Positions 26,693-35,018 of a stretch of 64,000 nt of DNA are shown here, one piece after another (position 1 is the stretch's first letter; each line of letters opens with the position of its first letter). The notes beneath the pieces are model-generated. The model saw nothing but the letters and a program-made list of their open reading frames with translations. It was not told where the DNA came from and did not search any database. The position numbers and the translations under genes are program-made. Source of the stretch: a virus; the IMG/VR virus record IMGVR_UViG_3300033146_004399, positions 62,001 through 126,000 of that record; one strand, written 5' to 3'.

Positions 26693-26956
26693 ATGAACAA
26701 TATTAGAATGGTAAAAGATGAAAAAGGCGATATATATTTAAGTCAAGACGATTTATTATCGATTTTTGCGGATAGGTTAAAACTCTTCCCCGGGGAAATA
26801 GAAGCCCTTAAAACAGAAAAAGAAAGTTCGATAGTTAATTTAGATGGTTCAAGAAATATAATTCCACCAACAGAGAAAGATGTATTAGATTCTATAAGAT
26901 ATGAAGGTATGCAAAAAATGCTCGAGGGTATTATAGCCATGATTGATATTGAATGA
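26693..26956 (+). CDS. Unknown small protein
   Basis: 87 residues, TAGGAG ribosome site. Acidic, helical (DLLSIFADRLKLFPGEIEALK). Stop overlaps the next ATG (ATGA). Given its position upstream of terL, a packaging role is conceivable but unsupported by motifs. Confidence 0.65.
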   Translation: MNNIRMVKDEKGDIYLSQDDLLSIFADRLKLFPGEIEALKTEKESSIVNLDGSRNIIPPTEKDVLDSIRYEGMQKMLEGIIAMIDIE

Positions 26957-27297
26957 TTAGCGACCCGGCTAGTATAACTGCAGATGTAAGTAATATAGAA
27001 GGCGTAAAGCTTAAAGCTATGTTATACACACACACTAACACTACTGTTTCGGTAGGTATTGCAATTGGTTCTGGTCCTGTTGCCTTGAAAAAAGATTTTA
27101 GAATAAATGAAATAAAAAAAGAAATTCATTCTGTGTCTATAGTTGGATTTAATATAAACGAAGGTATAATTATACAAATAATAGCCGGTAGCTTTGCAGA
27201 TGATACTATGGAAATTATAGAAGAAAGTCTTATTTTAACTAATAAAGAAATAGGATTATTAACATCTGATATAGCTTTAAAATTATTAGTTGAATAG
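26953..27297 (+). CDS. Unknown beta-rich protein
   Basis: 114 residues, coupled to the upstream gene by ATGA. Alternating short hydrophobic strands (TVSVGIAIGSGPVAL, SVSIVGFNINEGIIIQIIAG) suggest a beta domain. Ends in TAG at 27295; the frame beyond TAG is open into the homing endonuclease. Not recognised. Confidence 0.65.
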   Translation: MISDPASITADVSNIEGVKLKAMLYTHTNTTVSVGIAIGSGPVALKKDFRINEIKKEIHSVSIVGFNINEGIIIQIIAGSFADDTMEIIEESLILTNKEIGLLTSDIALKLLVE

Positions 27298-27318
27298 CAT
27301 ATTTTTACACTTTTTTAC

Positions 27319-27325
27319 AAGATAA
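27319..27325 (+). promoter_or_regulatory. Candidate phage promoter (AAGATAA motif)
   Basis: ACAAGATAAACTATATGGG: the motif lies only 5 bp before the homing endonuclease start, so a transcript from it would have little or no leader. Confidence 0.3.
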
Positions 27326-27330
27326 ACTAT

Positions 27331-28227
27331 ATGGGAAAAAAACTAACAACGCAAGAATTTATAGAAAAAGTTAAAGCTATTCATGGTAATAGATATGATT
27401 ATTCTTTAGTTAATTATAGAGGTGCACATAAGAAAATAAATATAATATGTCTAAAGCATGGAGTATTTGTACAAACCGCAAATAATCATTACCGCGGAAA
27501 TAATTGTCCTAAATGTTATGCAGATATATTAAAAAATTCACGTAAAGACGACTATAATAGTTTTATATCAAAAGTTAAAAAGCTTAATAATAAATATGAT
27601 TATTCTTTGGTAGAATATGTAGATAGTCAAACTAAAGTTAAAATAATATGCTCTGAACATGGTGTGTTTGAACAAACACCAAATAACCATATAACTAAAA
27701 AACAAGGTTGCCCTATATGCGGTGGAAGTAAAAAGCTAACTACTGATATTTTTATTCAGAGAGCAAAAAAAATACACAATAATAAATATGATTATTCTAA
27801 ATCTTTATATATGGGTATGGAGGTAAAAATTGATATAATATGTTCAAAACATGGAATATTTAAACAAGTTCCAAAACATCATTTAAATAATCATGGGTGC
27901 CCGATATGCAATGAATCTAAAGGCGAAAAAGCTGTGGCAAAATATCTAGATGATAATAATATTAAATATATAAGACAAAAAAGATTTAATGATTGTAGGA
28001 ATAAACACCCGCTATCTTTTGATTTTTATGTTCCAAAAAATAATATTTTAATAGAATATGACGGAATACAACATTTTGAAATAAATGAACATTTTGGCGG
28101 TAAGAAAGGTCTAGAACATATACAAAAAAATGATGGAATAAAAAATAAATATTGCAAAAATAATAATATAAAACTTATCAGAATAAAATATAATGAAAAT
28201 ATCAAAAATAAATTGGAGCTGATATAA
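27331..28227 (+). CDS. Vsr-like homing endonuclease beside terL
   Basis: 298 residues. Three DUF723-type repeats lie at about 1-61, 70-130 and 134-193, with HGVF/HGIF and CxxC signatures, then the nuclease domain (SKGEKAVAKYLDDNNIKYIR, SFDFYVPKNNILIEYDGIQHFE, HFGG). The start MGKKLTTQEF matches the copy at 4323. Its stop overlaps the terL start (TAATG), so it is inserted exactly at the 5' boundary of terminase. Homing endonucleases often sit beside or within the gene they cleave, making terL the natural candidate target. Confidence 0.8.
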   Translation: MGKKLTTQEFIEKVKAIHGNRYDYSLVNYRGAHKKINIICLKHGVFVQTANNHYRGNNCPKCYADILKNSRKDDYNSFISKVKKLNNKYDYSLVEYVDSQTKVKIICSEHGVFEQTPNNHITKKQGCPICGGSKKLTTDIFIQRAKKIHNNKYDYSKSLYMGMEVKIDIICSKHGIFKQVPKHHLNNHGCPICNESKGEKAVAKYLDDNNIKYIRQKRFNDCRNKHPLSFDFYVPKNNILIEYDGIQHFEINEHFGGKKGLEHIQKNDGIKNKYCKNNNIKLIRIKYNENIKNKLELI

Positions 28228-30188
28228 TGGCGCAGTCGGCAATAACTCGAAAACAATATGTACAAAATCTTGTAAAAGAAAAGTATGAGCAGTACGCTTT
28301 AAAAATACCATATAATAAATTAAGATGGTCTGATGATTACATTGATGTTACCTTAAATGATGGTACTGTCGAAGTAGTTGATCGCCTTGTTGAGTTCACG
28401 TTATGCAAGACATCATCGTACTATTTCATTGATAGATATTGTTTTACTAATCATCCTAAACTGGGATTCGTTCCATTTAAATTGCACGACTTTCAAAAGC
28501 AAGCTTTAAAAGACTTCCAGGAACATAATAAAGTTATTTTCAGAAAATCTAGGCAAATTGGTATAAGTGTAATATCTGGTGCTTACGCCCTTTGGCGGGG
28601 CAATTTCTATAAAAATCAAATGATTAAAGTAATCTCCCTCACCAAGGCAGACGCCATAGAATTTAAAGATAAAACTATCGATCTCAACTATGAGAAAATG
28701 CCTGGTTTTCTTAAAACAGCTGCTAAAGCTGGAAGGCTTGGTAGAACTAAATTTGAATTAATAAATGGTTCTCAAATACAGGTACTTCCAAAAAGTAAAA
28801 ATGCTGGTCGTGGTTCTACACCATCACTGGTAATAATCGATGAAGCAGCTTTTAATGAGTGGATGGATGATATATGGAAAGCAATCGAACCGGCATTAGA
28901 TAAAGGTGGAGATATAATTGTAATTTCAACGACAAATGGTGTTGGTAATTGGTATCACTTAACATATACAAGGGCTGAAGAAGAATTGAATGAATTCTAT
29001 CCCATTTTTATCCCTTGGTGGAGATATCCAGACCGTTCTAATCCTTGGCTTCCTATGGTTATGGAAAAAATTAAGAATAAAGAATGGGATGATAATAAAG
29101 TACAAGAATATGTTAAAAAAATGGAAACTGAACAACTATCATACAAGGGTAGTCCTAAAACTGCTCCTTGGTTATGGATAAGAAGAGCTAACGCAAAGTC
29201 AGAGCAAGAATTTAACCAAGAAATCATGGCTCAATTTTTAGGTTCTGGTTCTACCGTTATACCTTACAGAGAAATTGAAAGAATTGATGAGGAATGGGTT
29301 TGTGAACCTAAGTGGAAGGATGTTCTTCCACAAGACGAAAATAATGAAATTATAAAAGGTTTGTGGATTTGGAAGGATAGAAATATAAATTCTATGTATA
29401 TGTTAACATCAGATACTGCGACAGGTCACGGAAAAGATTATTCAACTATGCATGTTATAGATGTCTATCAAAGGGAACAAGTTGCTGAATATAAATGGCA
29501 AGTACCAACAGATGAGATGGGCAGACTAATAAAAAAAGTTGCTACATATTATAATGGTGCGTATGTTCTTATAGAATGTAATCATCCAGGACCTGCAACA
29601 TTTAATGAAGTTTATAAGCATAAAACTGATCCTTATTACAATTGTTACGTTAAAATGAAAAGTGGTAACCCATGGGGTTGGGATACAACTGCCAAAAGTC
29701 GCGTTCTTCTAGTTGAGGACTTTTACAAAGATATTCTTAATCAAACAACAAAAATATATTCATCACGTCTTTCTAACGAAATTAAAACTTTTATCTGGAC
29801 TGAAGGTGGTAAGCCGGAAGCAGCCCGTGGTAATAACGACGACCTTCTTATAGCTTATACATTTTATACTCATTTAGTTGATAATGTTTTTTCAGCTCAA
29901 CCAGCTGCAATACACAGTAGTAAAAAAATTGTAGATTATAATAACATGAACAAATTTGAAGAAGATTGGGAAGAGAGAGAAGACATGTTTATTAACTCCC
30001 ATGGTATGAGTATGAAAGACTGGTATTGGATACAAGGTAAACCTTTACCGAAAGAATATGTTGAATGGAAAAGAGCAGAAGAGGCTGAAGATGGTATTGT
30101 AGATAGAGAAAGTGATATTTCACTTTTAGAAGATATAAATAACAGAAAAAATTTAGGCTTAACTCCGCCACCTTCTTGGATTAAATAA
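28227..30188 (+). CDS. terL: Terminase large subunit
   Basis: 653 residues, T4 gp17-like packaging motor. ATPase: adenine and Walker A region FRKSRQIGISV around residue 110, Walker B LVIIDEAAF around residue 206, coupling motif STTNG around 236. Nuclease domain: Asp in TSDTATGHGKDYS around 395, Glu in VLIECNHPG around 450, Asp pair in NNDDLLIA around 535. It cuts and pumps concatemeric DNA into proheads. No frameshift or intron is seen. The small subunit is not identified nearby. Its own ribosome site is weak, so translation may depend on the overlapping homing endonuclease. Confidence 0.95.
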   Translation: MAQSAITRKQYVQNLVKEKYEQYALKIPYNKLRWSDDYIDVTLNDGTVEVVDRLVEFTLCKTSSYYFIDRYCFTNHPKLGFVPFKLHDFQKQALKDFQEHNKVIFRKSRQIGISVISGAYALWRGNFYKNQMIKVISLTKADAIEFKDKTIDLNYEKMPGFLKTAAKAGRLGRTKFELINGSQIQVLPKSKNAGRGSTPSLVIIDEAAFNEWMDDIWKAIEPALDKGGDIIVISTTNGVGNWYHLTYTRAEEELNEFYPIFIPWWRYPDRSNPWLPMVMEKIKNKEWDDNKVQEYVKKMETEQLSYKGSPKTAPWLWIRRANAKSEQEFNQEIMAQFLGSGSTVIPYREIERIDEEWVCEPKWKDVLPQDENNEIIKGLWIWKDRNINSMYMLTSDTATGHGKDYSTMHVIDVYQREQVAEYKWQVPTDEMGRLIKKVATYYNGAYVLIECNHPGPATFNEVYKHKTDPYYNCYVKMKSGNPWGWDTTAKSRVLLVEDFYKDILNQTTKIYSSRLSNEIKTFIWTEGGKPEAARGNNDDLLIAYTFYTHLVDNVFSAQPAAIHSSKKIVDYNNMNKFEEDWEEREDMFINSHGMSMKDWYWIQGKPLPKEYVEWKRAEEAEDGIVDRESDISLLEDINNRKNLGLTPPPSWIK

Positions 30189-30657
30189 TATTAAAAAATA
30201 TTAATTCGTTTTCTTCTTCTTTGTTTAAATCTATTACATTGTACTCTTCTTGCAATTTTAAATGTTTTGTTATAAACACATGGTTAAATAATATTACATT
30301 TTTAATTTTTATATTTGGATATTTTTGTTTAATAGTATTTAAAAACAATATATCTTTGTCGACATTTATTATTGCAATACTCCATTCTATATCTGTTACG
30401 AAGTTTTCATTCATGTATTTTTTTTCTAAAATATAATTTAAATTGTCATGATATGGAATTTCATTTATATTTGGAAAAATAGAAACAAATTCTTTAATAT
30501 CGAATATACATGCGCTGCCTTGCTGGTGGTTTACATTAAAAATTTCAAATAAAGATGTATACATGTCAAAATCATAATTTTTACTGTCAAAATTTCTTAC
30601 TAATTCATCACTTATATTGTTTAGATTAAATTTTTTTGTTTTTAATAATATTAGCAT
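30181..30657 (-). CDS. Unknown protein
   Basis: 158 residues, converging on terL with an 8-bp overlap and following the glycine-rich adhesin gene by 1 bp, so probably its operon partner. AT-rich and Asn/Ile-rich. A C-terminal alpha/beta pattern (WSIAIINVDKDILFLNTIKQKYPNIKIKNVILFNHVFI) is visible. A chaperone or assembly factor for the adhesin is possible by position only. Confidence 0.55.
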   Translation of the reverse strand: MLILLKTKKFNLNNISDELVRNFDSKNYDFDMYTSLFEIFNVNHQQGSACIFDIKEFVSIFPNINEIPYHDNLNYILEKKYMNENFVTDIEWSIAIINVDKDILFLNTIKQKYPNIKIKNVILFNHVFITKHLKLQEEYNVIDLNKEEENELIFFNII

Positions 30658-30658
30658 T

Positions 30659-32155
30659 TTAAGTCCTTACTTGTAAATTTTTTATACCATTATGTCCGTG
30701 TACGCCACCCGTACCTTTATTTACATGGGATTTAGAGAGTGGGTTAACATTGTAATTATGACATTTAATAATTATTAAACCACCATTACCGTTAGTACTA
30801 GCACCACTATAACCTCCGTCTCCACCTTTTCCTCCATTTCCACCATCACCACCACCACCACCATAACCATCATCATCATCACCACCATTACCACCATTAC
30901 CACCATCACCACCATCACCACCATCACCACCATCACCACCAGATTTTCTAGTAACACCATTTCCACCGTTGGAATTTATTGATGCTGAAGTATTTAGATT
31001 TAAATGTTTCGCTTCTATATAAATAATTTTACCGTGTTCTCCACTTGTACCGTGCGTAGCTCCAGTTCCTTTGGTTCCTAGTAATCCTGCTGAGCCTCCT
31101 TGTCCACCACCACCACCACCACGGCCACCTTTTCCCCACTTCCAAACATTATGCCAGTAGGCGCTTCCGTCCCCGCCATTACCGCCAGAACCTCCTTTAC
31201 CATCCGTTCCATCCTCACCGTCCGTTCCATCAGTCCCGCTAGTCCCATCCATTGTTGATGTTTTATTTAAAGAATTTATACTCAAAACATCATTAAAATT
31301 TAGTATGCTAGTAAAACCTAAAGAAACGTTTGAACCATCTGTTCCGTCCGTTCCGTCCGTTCCGTCCGCACCATCCGTTCCGTCATTACCCGCTCCTGTT
31401 TGAGTTCCTCCACTCCCACCAACTCCAGCATTATTACCACCTCCACCGCCAGAACCTCCACCGCCACCTTGTCTTCCTGTAGCTGCGGTACCAGGTTTTC
31501 CATTAGTATCATAATTTACCCGTGCACCTCCAGCTCTGTTATAATAACCTGTACCTCCTTTACCTCCATACGGATTACAAGGCCAGTGACAATCATATCC
31601 TGAAGAGCCGTGAGTTCCTGAACCACCATCCGAACCATCCGCACCCTTTGTACCTGATGTACCAGCTACACCATTTGTCCCGTTTTCACCACTGAAATTT
31701 ATAGAGGAATTCGCACCCATTAATAATGTATCTTTAACCAATATTACTAATCTATTGCCTGTTCCTGTTGGTTTAATTTTAGAATTAGTTTTCATAGTTA
31801 TATTTTGATATTGATGTATAGTATTAACGCTTAAAAATATAGTTGTATTTGCGGGAACTACTAAATTTCCACCAGAGCCATTCCCGCCTGGATAATTAGT
31901 AGCCCATTCTTCAGCAGTTATGGTTGAAGCAAGTGCAGTATTAACATCTATATCATCTATATATTCATCAACTCCAGGTAAAAGATTAGCATTTCCTCCA
32001 TGTGAGGTTATGTATGCTTTTAATTCGTTAACAGTTATTTCTTCGTTATCTGCAAAATCACTTGAAATCCAATATTCAGATAATGCTTCTTCAATACCTG
32101 AACCAGCAGCTCCAGTGTCTTGTATAAATTTATTTTCTATTACTTCCCAAGCCAT
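30659..32155 (-). CDS. Glycine-rich adhesin / tail fibre tip
   Basis: 498 residues. N-terminal helical and beta domain to about residue 150, then long stretches of G-x-D, G-G-N and GGDGG repeats (about 150-480). This composition resembles gp38-type phage adhesins, in which packed polyglycine helices present variable loops to the receptor. Six cysteine and tryptophan residues near GYDCHWPCNPYGG may form a loop. AAGGAG precedes the ATG at 32155. The coding DNA is locally GC-richer and highly repetitive, so it is a recombination hotspot. Confidence 0.75.
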   Translation of the reverse strand: MAWEVIENKFIQDTGAAGSGIEEALSEYWISSDFADNEEITVNELKAYITSHGGNANLLPGVDEYIDDIDVNTALASTITAEEWATNYPGGNGSGGNLVVPANTTIFLSVNTIHQYQNITMKTNSKIKPTGTGNRLVILVKDTLLMGANSSINFSGENGTNGVAGTSGTKGADGSDGGSGTHGSSGYDCHWPCNPYGGKGGTGYYNRAGGARVNYDTNGKPGTAATGRQGGGGGSGGGGGNNAGVGGSGGTQTGAGNDGTDGADGTDGTDGTDGSNVSLGFTSILNFNDVLSINSLNKTSTMDGTSGTDGTDGEDGTDGKGGSGGNGGDGSAYWHNVWKWGKGGRGGGGGGQGGSAGLLGTKGTGATHGTSGEHGKIIYIEAKHLNLNTSASINSNGGNGVTRKSGGDGGDGGDGGDGGNGGNGGDDDDGYGGGGGDGGNGGKGGDGGYSGASTNGNGGLIIIKCHNYNVNPLSKSHVNKGTGGVHGHNGIKNLQVRT

Positions 32156-32173
32156 TTAATACTCCTTATTTAT

Positions 32174-32180
32174 TTATCTT
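32174..32180 (-). promoter_or_regulatory. Candidate phage promoter (AAGATAA motif)
   Basis: Minus-strand AAAGATAAATA, 19 bp upstream of the adhesin start; divergent with the plus-strand copy at 32205-32211. Confidence 0.35.
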
Positions 32181-32204
32181 TTAATATAAAATAAAATTAT
32201 TGTA

Positions 32205-32211
32205 AAGATAA
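32205..32211 (+). promoter_or_regulatory. Candidate phage promoter (AAGATAA motif)
   Basis: TGTAAAGATAATATATAA, 31 bp before the start at 32242. Confidence 0.4.
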
Positions 32212-32241
32212 TATATAAACCTTATAATATGGAGAAAAATT

Positions 32242-32541
32242 ATGACTTTGAAAAAAATGATAAATGAAATAGTAAATAAACCTAAAAGATATACTTCAGC
32301 TACAGGTATACAAGCAACACAAAAATCAAAAACTCAAAGAATTACTCGTGCTTCAAGAATGGATTTAGTTAAATCTAAAGATCTTGATACCTTAAAAGGT
32401 CAAATGGATGCATCTTTTAAAATGATATTGGCTGCAGCTGATAATACAACAATTGAAGCATATGTTATTGGACGACTTAACATGGTTGCGAAACAAATAA
32501 ATGCTCGTATCGATGCTGAGAAGAAAAAACAAACAAAATAA
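32242..32541 (+). CDS. Unknown basic protein
   Basis: 99 residues, ATATGGAG ribosome site. Basic N-terminal half with many Lys/Arg/Thr/Gln, helical C-terminal half (AAADNTTIEAYVIGRLNMVAKQI). Could bind nucleic acid. Stop overlaps the next start as TAATG. Confidence 0.6.
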   Translation: MTLKKMINEIVNKPKRYTSATGIQATQKSKTQRITRASRMDLVKSKDLDTLKGQMDASFKMILAAADNTTIEAYVIGRLNMVAKQINARIDAEKKKQTK

Positions 32542-32813
32542 TGACTATATTTGATTATAAAGCTACGCTTATTGAGGATGAACATGATTCACTTTTATAT
32601 GTATATGACGCTGTAGTTAAGAATGATGCTTTCTATGTTCTTGTATATACTCTTGACGATGAAACTTTATATAAAAAAAAAGTTCCTTTTGATTTTGATA
32701 CAGATAAGAAGTGGAAAATTGTAAGGTCTATGGTGTCATATGATTATCGTTATGTTTTCCATGAAGTATTTAAATATAAAGATATATTTGGTATAGAACG
32801 TTTTTATCAATAA
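32541..32813 (+). CDS. Unknown acidic protein
   Basis: 90 residues, coupled to the preceding gene by TAATG. Tyrosine- and aspartate-rich beta pattern (SLLYVYDAVVKNDAFYVLVYTLDDETLYKKKVPF). Not recognised. A terminator follows directly. Confidence 0.6.
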   Translation: MTIFDYKATLIEDEHDSLLYVYDAVVKNDAFYVLVYTLDDETLYKKKVPFDFDTDKKWKIVRSMVSYDYRYVFHEVFKYKDIFGIERFYQ

Positions 32814-32815
32814 AA

Positions 32816-32840
32816 AAACTTTCCTATTAGGAGAGTTTTT
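32816..32840 (+). terminator. Terminator hairpin
   Basis: AAACTTTCCT-ATT-AGGAGAGTTT followed by TT; a 10-bp stem with one G-T pair, 2 bp after the stop at 32813. Confidence 0.75.
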
Positions 32841-32881
32841 AATCCCCTTGTGCATATTTAATTATAAATAGGAGATAATAT

Positions 32882-33091
32882 ATGATTGAAATAGGTAAAG
32901 ATATTCACGTAGAACATTCTGAGTATAAAGGTAAGGATTATGTTGCAATTCGTAGATATTATGAAGCTGATGGTGAAATGAAACCTGGTCGTCAAGGTAT
33001 CAATATGAAGGCCGAGGAATGGCTTGAATTCTGTGATAAATTTGAGGATATTAAAGCTGAAGTGAATGCTAATTTATTAGCTGAGGAATAA
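32882..33091 (+). CDS. PC4/Sub1-like ssDNA-binding protein
   Basis: 69 residues. The whole protein fits the PC4 family: IGKDIHVEHSEYKGKDYVAIRRYYEADGEMKPGRQGINMKAEEW matches the conserved beta-sheet core (YKGK...DIRxYYE...ELKPGKKGI) and the helix that follows. PC4-like proteins bind single-stranded DNA as dimers and can influence transcription or replication. TAGGAG ribosome site. Small PC4 relatives occur in some large phages; the role here is unknown. Confidence 0.8.
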   Translation: MIEIGKDIHVEHSEYKGKDYVAIRRYYEADGEMKPGRQGINMKAEEWLEFCDKFEDIKAEVNANLLAEE

Positions 33092-33093
33092 GT

Positions 33094-33612
33094 ATGGGTA
33101 ATTATACAACTATATTTTTAGATATGTGGAAGAGAATGAAGGTGTTGATGATTGTTGTGGGTATACTTTTAGGTATTTCTACATATCTTGGTATGATTAA
33201 TTCAACTCCAATAACGAGTAATTTTTCTATAGGTCTCATTCTTGTTATATTCGCAATATATACTTTTGATATACGGAAAGTGTTGAAAAATGCTGCTATA
33301 GTAAATAAATATTTCTTATATACACCTGCTAAAAATGCAGATGAAACTATAAAAAATGCAACTTTAGGTAATATAAGTACTAATACATATTTTATACTTG
33401 GAACATTATACCTTTTTAATGTAGTTATAAATAGATTAGAATTTGCCAACTTAACACGTTTTACATATGTTATTGGAGATTTTTTATATCTTGGAGCGAT
33501 ACTTTACTTTGTTCAAGCGAAACGATATTTAAATAAATATATAAATCTTGCTATCGAAGACAGCACTGAGGATATTAAAAATAAATTGTTTAAGGGCGGG
33601 AAGGATGACTAA
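33094..33612 (+). CDS. Four-helix membrane protein
   Basis: 172 residues with four predicted transmembrane helices (about residues 11-35, 43-62, 90-110, 121-142) and a charged C-terminus. Starts 2 bp after the PC4-like gene with its ribosome site (GAGGAATA) inside that gene. Not recognised; inner-membrane location inferred. Confidence 0.65.
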   Translation: MGNYTTIFLDMWKRMKVLMIVVGILLGISTYLGMINSTPITSNFSIGLILVIFAIYTFDIRKVLKNAAIVNKYFLYTPAKNADETIKNATLGNISTNTYFILGTLYLFNVVINRLEFANLTRFTYVIGDFLYLGAILYFVQAKRYLNKYINLAIEDSTEDIKNKLFKGGKDD

Positions 33613-33953
33613 AAATTGGGGTAATTTTATTAGTTGGTATTATTTGTATATCATTAGTAGTTATGATAATAGTAAGACCTATTGTTAACGATAAACAACC
33701 TGAAATCATAACCGAAACAGTAGAAGTAGAGAATGTTATCATTCAAGATAACATGTTGAATAGACTAATTGATGAACCTGGAATAAATTTTTGGAATATA
33801 TCATCTTATGAGGATGATACTAGTTTCTATTTAACAGTAGAATTTGACTTTGTTAAAGATACTAAAGTTAAACTTCAAAGAAAGTTTAAATCACCAATGG
33901 AATTGAATGAAAATATAAACTTAATATTAGAAGAAGCAAGGAGTTTAAAATGA
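33605..33953 (+). pseudogene. Single-TM protein gene with N-terminal frameshift
   Basis: From ATG 33605 (ribosome site GGGCGG), removing one A from the run at 33609-33614 gives a continuous 115-codon gene that starts MTKIGVILLVGIICISLVVMI, a clean transmembrane helix, and continues into the open frame to 33953. As written, only an internal ATG at 33663 (96 codons) is available and it cuts the helix. The fault may be an assembly indel, a true mutation, or slippage. The C-terminal part is beta-rich and of unknown function. Confidence 0.5.
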
Positions 33954-34150
33954 GGAATAAAACTATAGGTTGGATATTAGCTTTTCTACCAGTTACATTT
34001 ATTGGTCTTATAGGTATAACAGTAATTCCTGCATTAGAAGCTTATTCCATCCTTATAACAGGTATTATGGTTATACTAGCTTTTTTAAGCACTCTTGTAT
34101 GGGATATGTTTCACATTACTATTTTGGCTAAAGAAGCTTCTGTGGTATAA
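33950..34150 (+). CDS. Two-helix membrane protein
   Basis: 66 residues, ATGA-coupled to the upstream gene. Two hydrophobic helices (about 6-27 and 32-52). The promoter for the HD-hydrolase gene lies inside its 3' end. Confidence 0.6.
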   Translation: MRNKTIGWILAFLPVTFIGLIGITVIPALEAYSILITGIMVILAFLSTLVWDMFHITILAKEASVV

Positions 34151-34151
34151 T
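34124..34151 (+). promoter_or_regulatory. Sigma70-like promoter
   Basis: TTGGCT, 16-bp spacer, GTGG-TATAAT; 20 bp before the HD hydrolase start. Confidence 0.65.
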
Positions 34152-34170
34152 TAAGTAAGAGGGTGGAGAT

Positions 34171-34716
34171 ATGTTGAAAGCAGTTGTAATAAAAGCTTAT
34201 AATTTCTCAGAGAAGGCGCATGAAGGCGTAGAGAGAAAATTTTCTGGTCTTCCATATTTCACTCATCCTAAATTTGTTGCCAGAACTATTGAGCACCTTA
34301 CCAAAGATGCAACACTTATAGCTGTTGGTTTTCTTCATGATGTTATAGAAGATACTGATACGATGTATGATGAATTGGTTATTGAATTTGGTATGGAAAT
34401 TGCTAACTTAGTACAGGAAGTAACATCAGATGATAATGAAATGAAGTTGATGGGTGGGAAGAGAATATATATGGCCAACAAAGTATTAAATATGTCTGAA
34501 AGGGCATTAATTATTAAGCTGGCCGATAGATATCATAATGTTCTTTTCCTTGAAAGCGATACGACTCCCTTATCTTTTATAACTAAATATTATAAAGAAA
34601 CAAGATTTGTTTTGGATGAATTAACAGCAGGAAGAGAATTAAATAATATACATGAAGCTTTAATTAAGAGAATTGAAGCTATATTAGCTTTTCTTAAGAT
34701 TAGATATGACTTTTGA
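34171..34716 (+). CDS. MESH1/SpoT-type HD hydrolase
   Basis: 181 residues. HD-domain metal ligands of (p)ppGpp hydrolases are all visible: His32 (YFTHPKFVA), His56-Asp57 with ED after (GFLHDVIEDT), and Asp119/Asn123 (IIKLADRYHN). EVTSDDNEM fits the family's loop after the FG helix. It lacks a synthetase domain, as in small alarmone hydrolases (MESH1). Expected reaction: removal of the 3' pyrophosphate from ppGpp. Its own sigma70-like promoter suggests early expression, which would let the phage blunt the stringent response or alarmone-based defence. Substrate unproven. Confidence 0.85.
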   Translation: MLKAVVIKAYNFSEKAHEGVERKFSGLPYFTHPKFVARTIEHLTKDATLIAVGFLHDVIEDTDTMYDELVIEFGMEIANLVQEVTSDDNEMKLMGGKRIYMANKVLNMSERALIIKLADRYHNVLFLESDTTPLSFITKYYKETRFVLDELTAGRELNNIHEALIKRIEAILAFLKIRYDF

Positions 34717-35008
34717 TGATTTTATGGAGGATCAGATACCTCAACTAAAAAGCTCATACTATCCTGTCGCTTATACAGATCTTGCCTTTATTAATAATAC
34801 ATTAGCACAAGAGTTATATGATAGAGAACAGTATAATATAAGGAAGGAACATATTTTTATGGAAGATTCTTTTGAAATGTTTGAAATGATAATGGAAGAG
34901 GAGAATGCTATAGCCGCGGCTCTCTTTCTCCATGAACAATATAAAGTTTTACATGCCGAAAGAGCTAAACTCCATTTGCTAGATAAAGACAAAAGATTTG
35001 GTGTATAA
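34706..35008 (+). CDS. Acidic helical protein, unknown
   Basis: 100 residues overlapping the hydrolase gene by 11 bp. Glu-rich helices (DSFEMFEMIMEEENAIAAALFLHEQYKVLHAERAKLHLL). Not recognised; may act with the hydrolase by operon position. Confidence 0.55.
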   Translation: MTFDDFMEDQIPQLKSSYYPVAYTDLAFINNTLAQELYDREQYNIRKEHIFMEDSFEMFEMIMEEENAIAAALFLHEQYKVLHAERAKLHLLDKDKRFGV

Positions 35009-35018
35009 AGAATAAAAA

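Noticed and set aside
30880-30950. CACCAC-type short repeats that might suggest a microsatellite or CRISPR-like array
   Set aside because: They are in-frame glycine/aspartate codons of the adhesin gene; no spacers.
32863-32870. TATAAATA, the T4 late promoter core, before the PC4-like gene
   Set aside because: An isolated match in AT-rich sequence; the AAGATAA motif is far more consistent in this genome.
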